Shown here: positions 7,852-16,092 of the stretch, piece by piece
Numbering within the stretch: the first letter of the stretch is position 1
How the letters are laid out: every line of letters begins with the position of its first letter
Origin: an archaeon
GTDB taxonomy: Archaea; Thermoproteota; Nitrososphaeria; Nitrososphaerales; CADDZS01
DNA: 41,030 nt
Assembly: GCA_021806865.1 (NCBI GenBank)
Contig: JAKAPU010000005.1
Coordinates: forward strand, 1-41,030
Direction: 5' to 3'
Program-made: the position numbers and the translations under genes
Notes under the pieces: generated by a model
Told to the model about the DNA's origin: nothing
Database searches by the model: none
Seen by the model: only the letters and a program-made list of their open reading frames with translations

Positions 7852-8001
7852 CTATCCCCAGAACCAGCCCTTATCCTCACATGAAAGCTCTGTCCCGCAG
7901 ACATTACATCGGAGGTGGCAGGTCTGGATGTAAGTCATTTCATTATTGCAGAGTGGGCAGGTTACTGATTCTTGTTTGCTCGAATTGCTCTGCGCGCTCA
8001 T
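7852..8001 (-). CDS. Small zinc-ribbon protein, 49 residues
   Basis: An ATG opens a 49-codon frame ending in TAG. The product has cysteines at 15, 18, 28, 32, 35 and 41 in the arrangement CPLC, CHLRC, CNVCG and a later single Cys, and ends KGWFWG. Two CxxC pairs about 14 residues apart are the mark of a treble-clef or zinc-ribbon fold. It lies 64 bases after the homoisocitrate dehydrogenase gene on the same strand and may be the last gene of the lysine cluster or have its own promoter (AAAAATAG near 8030-8037). It is not LysW: it lacks the EDWGE tail. The function is unknown; small archaeal zinc proteins often bind nucleic acid or protein partners. Confidence 0.78.
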   Translation of the reverse strand: MSAQSNSSKQESVTCPLCNNEMTYIQTCHLRCNVCGTELSCEDKGWFWG

Positions 8002-8065
8002 GAAGATGACCAGCATCCGGGCGCGTTTCCGCTATTTTTCCCTTTGGTAGTCCGCTCTCAAGTGC

Positions 8066-9148
8066 CTAACTTTCTTTCAGACTTGAGATTACTTCCTTCG
8101 TGAAATCCTTAGTCGATGCACTTCCACCAAGGTCGACCGTGAGGCGATTGTTGTCGCGTGTCGCAAGCTGTTTTGCGACTGAATTCTCAATACTATTTGC
8201 AGTCTTGTTCAGCGATTCATCACCATGCCTCGAATACAGCCACTTGAGAAGCATTGCAGAAGAGAGAATTTCGGCGACCGGATTCGCGATCCCCTTTCCA
8301 GCAATGTCCGGTGCGCTGCCGTGAACCGCCTGAGCCATGGCAAACTTTTCACCAGAATTGAGAGAGGGCGCGAGTCCAAGCCCGCCTACCTGAGCTGCGG
8401 CCACATCTGAGAGTATATCACCAAACAAATTTGTTGTAACGAGTACATCGAATTTCGCCGGAGAGACAACCACCTGCATTCCTATTGAATCGACTAGGCC
8501 GTCCGTCAACGTGATATCTGGGAATGACTCTTTGACCTTTCTCACCTCTTCAAGGAATAGCCCGTCGCCCTCAATCAGCACGTTTGCCTTGTGCACCGCG
8601 GTTACAGTGCGCTTTGAGTTTCTCGAACGAGCCAGACTAAACGCTGTGTCAGCAATTCTCTTGCAGGCCTTCCTGGTGATCACCCTCAAAGACAACACCG
8701 TATCCTCATTCGGCCAGAATTCTCCGTATCCTTTGAAGAGATTCCGATCAGGATAGAAATCCTCAGTGTTCTCCCGAACGATAACCATGTCGACGTTCTT
8801 CTTCGAATCAGGCAGGTAAGATTTGATCGGGCGAATGTTTGCAAAGAGATCAAATGCTTTTCTTATCTTTCCTGAAGCCATGGGATAGTCCTTGTCGTCC
8901 CTTGGATACGAGCCCGCTTGAAGTGGACCTAGGAGCCAGCCATCACAATCCCTCATGGTAGAGAGAGTTTCTGGAGGAAGAGTTCTGCCAAACTTGTTGT
9001 ATGCCTCCAGACCTATAGGAAGTTGGAGAAGTTCCAACTCTAGCGAATTCAGTCTTGCTGATTGTTCTAGGACCGATCTCGCGCTTCCTACAACTTCTGG
9101 ACCTATTCCGTCCCCGTTGAGGACAGCTAGCTTGTACTTGTGACTCAT
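8066..9148 (-). CDS. Homoisocitrate dehydrogenase (LysW-pathway lysine synthesis)
   Basis: This 360-residue member of the isocitrate/isopropylmalate dehydrogenase family oxidatively decarboxylates homoisocitrate to 2-oxoadipate with NAD(P). Family motifs are GDGIGPE at the N-terminus, RENTEDFY at about 125-132, the VHKAN lysine block, NLFGDILSDVAA with the metal-binding aspartates, and HGSAPDIAGKGIANP near the C-terminus. It is the last metabolic gene of the lysine cluster. Its ATG overlaps the stop of the homoaconitase small subunit by four bases (ATGA), so translation is probably coupled. Isopropylmalate dehydrogenase for leucine is the alternative by sequence alone; context strongly favours homoisocitrate. 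Confidence 0.9.
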   Translation of the reverse strand: MSHKYKLAVLNGDGIGPEVVGSARSVLEQSARLNSLELELLQLPIGLEAYNKFGRTLPPETLSTMRDCDGWLLGPLQAGSYPRDDKDYPMASGKIRKAFDLFANIRPIKSYLPDSKKNVDMVIVRENTEDFYPDRNLFKGYGEFWPNEDTVLSLRVITRKACKRIADTAFSLARSRNSKRTVTAVHKANVLIEGDGLFLEEVRKVKESFPDITLTDGLVDSIGMQVVVSPAKFDVLVTTNLFGDILSDVAAAQVGGLGLAPSLNSGEKFAMAQAVHGSAPDIAGKGIANPVAEILSSAMLLKWLYSRHGDESLNKTANSIENSVAKQLATRDNNRLTVDLGGSASTKDFTKEVISSLKES

Positions 9149-9639
9149 GCGAGAAGTAGATCGCCGTACTTTTCCACGTAGGCTATGAGGCCGCCTTCGT
9201 TCAATATGGCTTCCATAGTCTTTGACATCCTGGGAAAACTAAGCTCTATGTTCTTGGTAACGTCGATCACTTTGGATGTGGAAAGATCTAGCTCAAGCTG
9301 ATCGCCTTCGTCGATCTTGGATGTGTCGCAAATTATTGTGGGAAGGCCGATGTTTATTGCGTTTCGGTAAAAAATCCTCGCAAAGGATTGAGCCAACACT
9401 GCCTTCACGCCACACATTTTGATCACAATCGGAGCATGTTCTCTGCTCGATCCCATTCCAAAATTTCTTCCTGCGACGACAAAGTCACCTACCTTGACAC
9501 TTGACGGGAATTCCTTACGAGCATCTTCAAGCGTGTGTTTTGCCAACTCTGGCATGTTTGACCGCAGACTCATGAATCTGCCGGGCGCAATTTCGTCGGT
9601 GCTAATGTTGTCCTTGAATTTCCAAGATGTTCCTGCCAT
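9145..9639 (-). CDS. lysU: Homoaconitase small subunit
   Basis: This is the swivelling-domain subunit of the aconitase-type enzyme that isomerises homocitrate to homoisocitrate with LysT. The signature NFGMGSSREHAP is intact, and the N-terminal WKFKDNISTDEIAPGRF matches the substrate-loop region of the LysU/LeuD family. The frame is open from a GTG at 9648, directly after the lysT stop. I prefer the ATG at 9639 (164 residues) because AGGTGGT stands a few bases before it like a ribosome binding site. Its stop overlaps the next start by four bases. The loop after the DNIxTD motif lacks the YLRT or YLVY sequences of isopropylmalate isomerase, which fits homocitrate as substrate, although this is inference. 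Confidence 0.9.
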   Translation of the reverse strand: MAGTSWKFKDNISTDEIAPGRFMSLRSNMPELAKHTLEDARKEFPSSVKVGDFVVAGRNFGMGSSREHAPIVIKMCGVKAVLAQSFARIFYRNAINIGLPTIICDTSKIDEGDQLELDLSTSKVIDVTKNIELSFPRMSKTMEAILNEGGLIAYVEKYGDLLLA

Positions 9640-9648
9640 CAAGACCAC

Positions 9649-10911
9649 CTAAAGAAACTCCCTTGGATCTGTAATGTATCCCGTGATTGCCGTTGCAGCT
9701 GCAGTAGCAGGAGAACCGAGATAAGTCTGTGCTTTCGGATTCCCAGTCCGGCCTGGAAAGTTCCTGTTCGAGCTCGAAAATATGACATCGTTGTCCGCTG
9801 GGATACCACCGAGCGCACCAAAGCAGACACCGCACCCTGCCGGAGTCACAATTGCACTAGCTTGAATCAGAGTTTCAACGATTCCTTCCTTGATGCACTT
9901 GAGGTAGACTTTTTGCGAGGAAGGAGTCACCACGAGCTTCAATCCTTTCGCTTTTTGTCTGTTTTTGAAGATCTTCGCGACAGTCCTCAAGTCTTCGATT
10001 CTTGTGTTTGTGCAACTACCGATGAACACTTCGTTCACTTTGACGTCCCTGACCGAGGACACAGGCCTCACATTGTCTGGAGAGCTGGGAAGTGCTATTT
10101 GCGGCTCCATAACTGATGCATCTATGGAGACCTCAGACTCATAGACTGCGTTATCGTCTGGTTTCAGCTCTTTCCATTTGTCCTCTCGTCCGAACTCTTT
10201 CAGATACTGTCTTGTTCTCCCGTCCGACGCGATTATACCAGTCTTTGCTCCTGCCTCCACAGCCATGTTAGTGAGGGTCAAGCGTCCATAAACATCCAAG
10301 TCGTCGATGACTGGTCCAGCAAATTCCAATGACTTGTAAGTTGCCCCATCCGTTCCGAGCATTTTCAGAGTGAGCAAAATGATATCCTTCGCAAAGACTC
10401 CGCGTGGGAGATGTCCATTGACGTTCACCCTCATGGATTCTGGTACTCGAAGCCAAGTCTTTCTCAGCTTCATAGCCACGGCAATATCTGTAGCCCCCAT
10501 GCCCGTCGCAAAGGCGCCTAGCCCACCAGAGGTACAAGTATGGGAATCAGTTCCGACAATGAGATCTCCTGGGCCGGAATAGTCCTCAGCCATTACTTGG
10601 TGGCAGATCCCATTTCCTGCGTCAGAAAGCACCATCCCGTTATTCAAGGCGTGGTTCCTTACAATTGCTTGATCATTGGATAGTTCCTTCGTCGGGCTAG
10701 GCACGGCGTGATCGATGAAGAATATTGTTCGATTCTTTTCCTGATCCATGGAACCTGTCTTCAATTTGCCGAGTTGGTTTATGAGCAAAGGCCCGGCTGC
10801 GTCGTGGGTGAAAGTATAGTCCACCTTTACTATCACGACTTCTCCTGCCGAAACCGAACCGCCAGCTGTATGCGCGCCAATTATTTTTTCAGCGAGTGTC
10901 TTTCCTGCCAC
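9649..10911 (-). CDS. lysT: Homoaconitase large subunit
   Basis: The protein has 420 residues and is the catalytic [4Fe-4S] subunit that with LysU converts homocitrate to homoisocitrate. The iron-sulfur cysteines are visible in SCTNTR (about 298) and GCGVC (about 358-362), and the VGTDSHTCTSGGLGAFATG block is typical of the aconitase/IPM isomerase family. The GTG start lies two bases after the lysK stop. Length and motifs match the archaeal LeuC/HacA group, whose members act on isopropylmalate or homocitrate. Placement between lysK and lysU gives the lysine role. Confidence 0.9.
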   Translation of the reverse strand: MAGKTLAEKIIGAHTAGGSVSAGEVVIVKVDYTFTHDAAGPLLINQLGKLKTGSMDQEKNRTIFFIDHAVPSPTKELSNDQAIVRNHALNNGMVLSDAGNGICHQVMAEDYSGPGDLIVGTDSHTCTSGGLGAFATGMGATDIAVAMKLRKTWLRVPESMRVNVNGHLPRGVFAKDIILLTLKMLGTDGATYKSLEFAGPVIDDLDVYGRLTLTNMAVEAGAKTGIIASDGRTRQYLKEFGREDKWKELKPDDNAVYESEVSIDASVMEPQIALPSSPDNVRPVSSVRDVKVNEVFIGSCTNTRIEDLRTVAKIFKNRQKAKGLKLVVTPSSQKVYLKCIKEGIVETLIQASAIVTPAGCGVCFGALGGIPADNDVIFSSSNRNFPGRTGNPKAQTYLGSPATAAATAITGYITDPREFL

Positions 10912-10913
10912 AT

Positions 10914-12101
10914 CTATGCGGGTCTCCTTTCTTCCATTTCATTTGTGCTTGATTTACTTGTCATCATAAACAATTCGCTCGCGCTATTGCACAGTACGCT
11001 TGAGCATTCGAATATCTCTTCCAGCGACAGTACTTCTTGAGAAGTGTGCGAAAGCTTCGCATCCCCAGGACCGTAGGTCAACGTATCCACCCCAAAAGTT
11101 AGGGCATAAGTGTTCATGTCCCCTGTTCCAGACTTTGCAATAAATGTGGGCTTTTTTCCCGATCTCAAGATTGCACGACTCATCGCCCTTACCAACGGCG
11201 ATTCTAACTTCACTCTGTATGCTTCGGTTGGCTCGTCATAATCCACTGTGATTTGAACTTCCTTTTTCAACAGTCTGAATTCCGACAGCACTCTTTCGAT
11301 GCTTGATCTGGCCTCGTTCGACGAATAGCCAAATGGAAACCTGACATCTACTGTCATGTGAGTTTCTCCCGGAATTACATTGTGAGCACTTCCGGCGTGC
11401 AGTTCTGTCACTGCCGCTGAAACCTGATCGGTCGATTTGCTGTCCAAAGCGTTGAATTCTCTCTTTATCTTGTTGTAAATTTCGAATGCAACCTCGACAG
11501 AATTTGTCGTCAGCATCGGCGCACTAGCATGGACCTCTGGTGTCATGACCTTAAGTCTCGTTGTCAAATGGCCCCTGTACCCCACCGTAATCCTTGAGGG
11601 ACCCCCGGGTTCCCCAAAGATTGCATAATCAGCTTTCACATTGTTTCTGATTAGTTCATTCAATCCAACACTATTCTTCTCTTCGTCTGTTACGCCCGCA
11701 AAGATCATCTGGCCACCTATTGACTTCGATCTTGCCAGATCCTCAAAGGCAAATAGGAGACTGAGAAGTGCTCCTTTCGCATCGCATGCCCCTCTGCCAG
11801 AAACTGTCCTTTCATCCACTGCCACCTGCAGTTCACCTGGAACAGTATCCATGTGCCCGCAAAAGAGAAGAGTAGTGCTGCCAGTTCCAGATTCGCAAAT
11901 GACATTTCCTGCCCGATCTATTCTTGGATGAAGTCCCATGGTCAGGAGTTCTTCGTGCAGCAAAATAGCCACTTTTCCTTCGTGCCCGGATGGAGAGTAC
12001 GCCCTAATCACTTTTTCGATCAGGTCAATCCTGTGTCTCCGTACTTCATCATTCAATTTAGGCGATTGGTCAGGTAATGCTTCGCTTTCACTTTTCATCA
12101 T
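10914..12101 (-). CDS. lysK: [LysW]-lysine hydrolase, M20 metallopeptidase family
   Basis: This 395-residue protein cleaves lysine from the C-terminal glutamate of LysW in the last step of the pathway; related enzymes also release ornithine. M20 motifs are visible: GHMDTVPG with a metal His at about 83, GRGACDAKG with the bridging Asp at about 106, TDEE with catalytic and metal Glu residues at about 138-139, and GEP. The C-terminal GDMNTYALTFG and SHTSQE segments complete the metal site. It begins at tandem ATGs 12 bases after the lysX stop, with a GGCGG-like ribosome site. The context makes LysK much more likely than a generic deacylase. Confidence 0.9.
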   Translation of the reverse strand: MMKSESEALPDQSPKLNDEVRRHRIDLIEKVIRAYSPSGHEGKVAILLHEELLTMGLHPRIDRAGNVICESGTGSTTLLFCGHMDTVPGELQVAVDERTVSGRGACDAKGALLSLLFAFEDLARSKSIGGQMIFAGVTDEEKNSVGLNELIRNNVKADYAIFGEPGGPSRITVGYRGHLTTRLKVMTPEVHASAPMLTTNSVEVAFEIYNKIKREFNALDSKSTDQVSAAVTELHAGSAHNVIPGETHMTVDVRFPFGYSSNEARSSIERVLSEFRLLKKEVQITVDYDEPTEAYRVKLESPLVRAMSRAILRSGKKPTFIAKSGTGDMNTYALTFGVDTLTYGPGDAKLSHTSQEVLSLEEIFECSSVLCNSASELFMMTSKSSTNEMEERRPA

Positions 12102-12113
12102 TCAGCCGCCTCT

Positions 12114-12980
12114 CTAAGATTTCGCTTTTTCAATCAGATATTCCACTATCATTCCTGGAATGTCGACTCCGCTCTGAGCCATCACATTCTTGAACTCAGT
12201 TGTGTTGTTGACTTCGTGAACCAAGAGACCTCGGTCCTCCGATTCCATCAGATCGACGCCATAAACACCTCCGCCGAAAGTCCTTGTTGCTCTGACACAA
12301 AGATCGTCAAGCTCTTTGGAGATGGGAAGATTCTCAGCCCTTCCTCCGCGAGCGGTATTTGTCCGCCAGTCATTGGTCGTCGAAATCCGATATATTGCGG
12401 CAACAGTCCTGTCTCCCACTACTATAGCTCTGATATCTCTTGGCGGGCGTTTCACCTTTTCCTGCATATAGTAGACGTGGTACAAGGGATACATCTCTTC
12501 ACGATCCTCTATGACGCTCTTGGCGGCATCAATATCGTTCACAAGAGCTACAAGTCTTCCCCAGCTTCCAATTGTTGGTTTGATGACTGCAGGGTAGCCC
12601 AGTTCATCAAGTGCTTTCAACGCTGCGACCTCAGTAAAGGCTAGTTTCGTCCTAGGAGTGGGAACTCCCTCTTTTGCCAATAGCATCGTCGTGAGTAACT
12701 TGTTTCCGCAAACTTGAGCAGAATCAAGATTGTTCACTACTTGCACGCCATGACCTTCCAGTACTGCCGTGAGATGTAAGTTTCTGAAGTATTGCGCTAC
12801 CCTCTGGAGCGAGACCTTGCCAAAAGCCTCGGCAATATTGCTTCCGTCAAGGAGGTCGAAGTAAAGATCACGTGAATCGAATGTCTTGAGTTCGATTGCA
12901 CTTCCTCGTTTTTTCGCAGCCTCAATGATCGCCTTCTCTTCGAGTCTCACGAGGTCGTAGAGCATGGAGATTTTTGTCAA
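12114..12980 (-). CDS. lysX: Alpha-aminoadipate-LysW ligase, ATP-grasp (RimK family)
   Basis: This 288-residue ATP-grasp ligase joins the amino group of alpha-aminoadipate to the C-terminal glutamate of LysW, protecting it for the following steps. The N-terminal YDLVRLEEKAI resembles the LysX/ArgX start. The PAVIKPTIGSWGR loop (about 132-144) binds ATP, and the C-terminal HEVNNTTEFKN (about 256-266) holds the metal and substrate residues. The start is TTG eight bases after the lysW stop; an internal ATG six codons later is less likely. Only one such ligase is present here, so either a separate ArgX lies elsewhere or this enzyme also serves arginine synthesis. That question cannot be settled from this window. 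Confidence 0.92.
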   Translation of the reverse strand: MTKISMLYDLVRLEEKAIIEAAKKRGSAIELKTFDSRDLYFDLLDGSNIAEAFGKVSLQRVAQYFRNLHLTAVLEGHGVQVVNNLDSAQVCGNKLLTTMLLAKEGVPTPRTKLAFTEVAALKALDELGYPAVIKPTIGSWGRLVALVNDIDAAKSVIEDREEMYPLYHVYYMQEKVKRPPRDIRAIVVGDRTVAAIYRISTTNDWRTNTARGGRAENLPISKELDDLCVRATRTFGGGVYGVDLMESEDRGLLVHEVNNTTEFKNVMAQSGVDIPGMIVEYLIEKAKS

Positions 12981-12987
12981 GAGCTAC

Positions 12988-13155
12988 CTACTCTCCCCAA
13001 TCCTCTCCAACGCTTTCTGCAGGCTTAAGATTAGTTACACCATTCTGGGCGATCTCTAATTCGAATGATGAGCCACACTCACCGCATGTCACGATTTCCC
13101 CGTCAATCGCGTCATTGGGTGCTTTGATCTCTCCTAGACATTCCAAGCAATTCAA
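12988..13155 (-). CDS. lysW: LysW, amino-group carrier protein
   Basis: This 55-residue acidic carrier protein holds the pathway intermediates on its C-terminal glutamate. The two CxxC pairs (Cys3/Cys6 and Cys24/Cys27) form a zinc site, and the protein ends in the diagnostic EDWGE. The frame is open upstream to 13233, but that region overlaps the end of the homocitrate synthase gene. I place the start at the TTG at 13155, which gives the normal family length. A strong GGAGGAGG lies upstream, about 13 bases before this TTG, rather far but the only purine-rich site. LysX, LysZ, LysY, LysJ and LysK all act on this protein. Confidence 0.93.
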   Translation of the reverse strand: MNCLECLGEIKAPNDAIDGEIVTCGECGSSFELEIAQNGVTNLKPAESVGEDWGE

Positions 13156-13177
13156 TTCTTTGCTTTCACCTCCTCCT

Positions 13178-14404
13178 TCACCTACGAGTAGTCGCTGTAA
13201 GATTCGCAGCTGAGCTAACTGCTTCAGCTTCAAGTTTGTCTGTCAAACCCAATTCGAACAAATCTCCACAACGAAGGTTCTTTAGACCCTTCGCCAGCGA
13301 CTGGCTCGCCTCAACGCTGGGCTCCAACCCGAGCGTTTTCATCAAGAAAGCCGCACCATGTTTTCCAGACAGCTCCCCGAACACAATTCTACGGGAGTTT
13401 CCAACCGCTTTGGGAGGAATCAACTCGTACGCCTCTGGATTCTGAACTATGGCTGCAAGGTGCGTGCCAGCCTTGTGCGTGTAAGCGTTCTTGCCAACTA
13501 GAGGCTTGTTGATTGGTATCTCAGTGTTTGAGTAACCAGCAACAAGCGCGGAAAGCTCGCTCAACATCTCATACCTGAACGCCCTCTTCACTCCGTAGAG
13601 GAGTCTTAGTGACATCGTCGTTTCGGCAAGCGAAGCGATTCCGACTCTCTCACCAAGACCGTCAATTGTAACATGAATCTGGTCTGCTCCAGCTTCCACG
13701 CCAGCAAGCGAGTTAGCGAGAGCAAGTCCCAAATCGTTGTGGCAATGAACGTCGATGGGCAGATTCGTCGCAGTTCTAGCCACTTGGACTAGTCTTCGCA
13801 TTCCGCTTGGAAGCATCACACCAACTGTGTCCGGTATGCCAATCCGATCTGCACCCGCTTTGGTAATTTCTGATATGAAATGGGTCATATACTCAGGATC
13901 CGCGCGGCTTGCATCTTCTACGGTAAACCTGAGTTTCAAACCATGGGCCTTGGCGTATTCTACTGCCCTAATCGATCTTTCTAGCGCTTCTTCCGGCGAA
14001 ACGTGAAGTTTGCTCTTCAGGTGCACATCGGAAATCGAATGATACATCGCAACCCATTCTGCGTCGCAGGATCTGCCAACATCTATGTCATCAGGCAGAG
14101 CGCGACCATGCGAGACTATCTTTGCACCGAATCCTGCCCGCTTCATCTCTTTCAAAGATTCTCTGTGCGAATCGGAGATGACCGGACTGATCTCAATGAA
14201 ATCTACTCCGAAATAATCTAGCATCCATGCAATTTGCAGTCGCTGTCTCTTGGAGAATGTGACGCCGACACTCTGCTCGCCTTCGCGTAGAGTAGAATCT
14301 AGTATGCTTACATTGCTAATCGTTGATGTTGTGCTCTCCGCATTGAGGAGACGAGCATAATGATTTGCCTGATTATCGAAGTAATCTTCCTTTCCAACCG
14401 CCAT
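13178..14404 (-). CDS. hcs: Homocitrate synthase
   Basis: This 408-residue DRE-TIM metallolyase condenses 2-oxoglutarate with acetyl-CoA to homocitrate, the committed first step of the alpha-aminoadipate pathway. The catalytic LDSTLREGEQ is at about 35-44, the metal-binding HCHND at about 217-221 and GLGERVG at about 245-251. The family also contains isopropylmalate, citramalate and methanogen AksA synthases; the lysine context decides. A TATA box (14443-14453) precedes the ATG, so transcription probably restarts here inside the cluster. It overlaps none of its neighbours; lysW follows after 22 bases. Confidence 0.9.
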   Translation of the reverse strand: MAVGKEDYFDNQANHYARLLNAESTTSTISNVSILDSTLREGEQSVGVTFSKRQRLQIAWMLDYFGVDFIEISPVISDSHRESLKEMKRAGFGAKIVSHGRALPDDIDVGRSCDAEWVAMYHSISDVHLKSKLHVSPEEALERSIRAVEYAKAHGLKLRFTVEDASRADPEYMTHFISEITKAGADRIGIPDTVGVMLPSGMRRLVQVARTATNLPIDVHCHNDLGLALANSLAGVEAGADQIHVTIDGLGERVGIASLAETTMSLRLLYGVKRAFRYEMLSELSALVAGYSNTEIPINKPLVGKNAYTHKAGTHLAAIVQNPEAYELIPPKAVGNSRRIVFGELSGKHGAAFLMKTLGLEPSVEASQSLAKGLKNLRCGDLFELGLTDKLEAEAVSSAANLTATTRR

Positions 14405-14442
14405 TTAGCTAATCAGCTCTGCGATAAACGCAGAATTACGAC

Positions 14443-14453
14443 GAATATAATGC
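14443..14453 (-). promoter_or_regulatory. TATA box for homocitrate synthase and downstream lysine genes
   Basis: On the minus strand GCATTATATTC stands about 44 bases before the ATG at 14404, just after the end of the lysM regulator gene. It would allow separate transcription of hcs-lysW-lysX-lysK-lysTU, perhaps under LysM control. No repeat operator was identified. Confidence 0.5.
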
Positions 14454-14467
14454 TATTTGTTGCGTTT

Positions 14468-14893
14468 TTAGCGCACTACTTTCAGCACTACAACGGTATT
14501 CGTATCATCTATACCTTGAAGTTTGCGAATATCGTCAATGGTTGAGTTGATCTCCGCTATATTCGAACCGGAGACGATCACTGCAACATCGTATTCTCCA
14601 GTTATCTCGAAAATCGAATCCACTCCTTTCATTTTCTTGAGCCTTGCAGAGACATCAGACGTTGGATAGCTCGGATTCACCGAAAGAAGGCTTATTGCAT
14701 TTGCCTGAGGGCCAATGTTCGTCTCTATTGTAAACCTCGAGATCGCGCCAGTCTTGATCAAATTTGAAACGCGTCTTCTGATGGCCGCCTCAGAGAGGTT
14801 GACCATCTTGGCTATTTCGACATAGGACTTTCTGCTGTCTTCTCTTAGGATGGAGAGAATCTTCTCATCAACCTCGTCTACCATTTTGCTCAA
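14468..14893 (-). CDS. lysM: Lrp/AsnC-family regulator, LysM-like
   Basis: This 141-residue protein has an N-terminal helix-turn-helix (about 8-60; VDEKILSILREDSRKSYVEIA, then AAIRRRVSNLIKTG) and a C-terminal RAM/ACT-like ligand domain ending TNTVVVLK. In Sulfolobus the related LysM binds upstream of lysine genes and responds to lysine. Position between lysJ and hcs supports the same role here. Its ATG overlaps the lysJ stop by four bases (ATGA), so it is cotranslated with the lysY-lysZ-lysJ block. Confidence 0.88.
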   Translation of the reverse strand: MSKMVDEVDEKILSILREDSRKSYVEIAKMVNLSEAAIRRRVSNLIKTGAISRFTIETNIGPQANAISLLSVNPSYPTSDVSARLKKMKGVDSIFEITGEYDVAVIVSGSNIAEINSTIDDIRKLQGIDDTNTVVVLKVVR

Positions 14894-16092
14894 CTCACAG
14901 TAACGCCCTCTGCAGTGCTCGCCGCATCCTTGATTTCGCTGAGGATTAGATCCAGCTCTCTTTCGACTGTGTCAATCTGGCTCCTTGTTATGACCAATGG
15001 AGGAAGGAATCTTAGTATATTCAGTCCCGCATAAAGTAGTATCAGATTGTGTTCAAAACCTTTCATAATCACTTCTTTGACCGGAAGTTTTAGCTCTGCA
15101 GCCAGCATCAGACCTTTGCCACGAACCTCTCTTATCAGAGACGGGTGCTTTGAGCGCAGGGATTCGAGCTTCTGAGCGAAGTAGGCTCCATCGACAACGG
15201 CTTTCTCCAATATTCGCTCTCGAATTAGAAATTCCAGAGCTGCTAGTGCGGCCGCACATGCGAGCGGATTTCCGCCGAAGGTGCTAGTGTGCTCCCCAGC
15301 CTTCATAACAGAAGATATTTGATCCGTCGTTGCCGTGAACGCAAATGGCACGCCACCTGCTATTCCCTTTGAAGCTGTCATTATATCCGGAGAAATGCTC
15401 CAATTTTCACATGCCCAAAGCTTTCCCGTTCGACCAAAGCCTGATTGTACTTCGTCGAAAATTAAGAGCGCGCCCTTCGTACTCGTGACTTCTCTCAATC
15501 CTGCAAGAAAATCATCAGGAGGAACATGGATTCCACCTTCTCCTTGAATAGGTTCGACAATTACAGCCGCAACGCTCTCGTCAATCAGTTCCTTTGCCTT
15601 CTCCAAGTTTCCGTAAGGAGAAAATTTGAAACCTTCGACTAGCGGTTCGAATGGTTTTCTGTACTTTTGGCTCCAAGTTGCTGAGAGGGCGCCATACGTC
15701 TTGCCATGATAACCACCAGCAAACGCGATTATGTTCTTGCGACCTGTTGCCTTTCGCGCAAACTTGATAGCTGCTTCGTTTGCCTCTGCTCCACTATTCG
15801 AAAGATACACTTTCGATAGATTTGCTGGCAGATATTTTGCAAGTGTACCGACGTATGCTTCACGCGCATCGTTGTATATCGATCCATGACAGGTGATGAG
15901 TCGCGAAGCCTGCTTTGAGAGGGCCTCTGCAACGAATGGATTTGCATGACCAACTATTGCCACACCATAACCTCCAGACAGATCAATGTACTCTTTGCCG
16001 GATTCGTCAAACACACTGGCTCCACTTCCGCGGACCAATTTTACCGGAAATTTTTGGTAGAGCGGGATCAGAAATTGGTCTTCAGCGTTCAT
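14890..16092 (-). CDS. lysJ: [LysW]-aminoadipate semialdehyde aminotransferase
   Basis: This 400-residue class-III PLP aminotransferase, of the ArgD/LysJ type, converts LysW-bound aminoadipate semialdehyde to LysW-lysine with glutamate as donor. Landmarks are SNSGAEANEAAIKFARK, the PLP-phosphate region GGYHGKTYGALS, the cofactor Asp in FDEVQSGFGRTG and the Schiff-base Lys in TASKGIAGG (about 241). The same enzyme often acts on the arginine/ornithine branch. Its ATG overlaps the lysZ stop by four bases and it overlaps lysM at the other end. Confidence 0.92.
   Translation of the reverse strand: MNAEDQFLIPLYQKFPVKLVRGSGASVFDESGKEYIDLSGGYGVAIVGHANPFVAEALSKQASRLITCHGSIYNDAREAYVGTLAKYLPANLSKVYLSNSGAEANEAAIKFARKATGRKNIIAFAGGYHGKTYGALSATWSQKYRKPFEPLVEGFKFSPYGNLEKAKELIDESVAAVIVEPIQGEGGIHVPPDDFLAGLREVTSTKGALLIFDEVQSGFGRTGKLWACENWSISPDIMTASKGIAGGVPFAFTATTDQISSVMKAGEHTSTFGGNPLACAAALAALEFLIRERILEKAVVDGAYFAQKLESLRSKHPSLIREVRGKGLMLAAELKLPVKEVIMKGFEHNLILLYAGLNILRFLPPLVITRSQIDTVERELDLILSEIKDAASTAEGVTVS

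Noticed and set aside
7809..8003. 64-codon + strand ORF opposite the small zinc-ribbon gene
   Set aside because: Low-complexity shadow; the minus-strand frame has the ordered cysteines, a proper start and the right context.
13178..13233. N-terminal extension of LysW
   Set aside because: It lies within the end of homocitrate synthase, is not LysW-like and would make the protein about half again too long.
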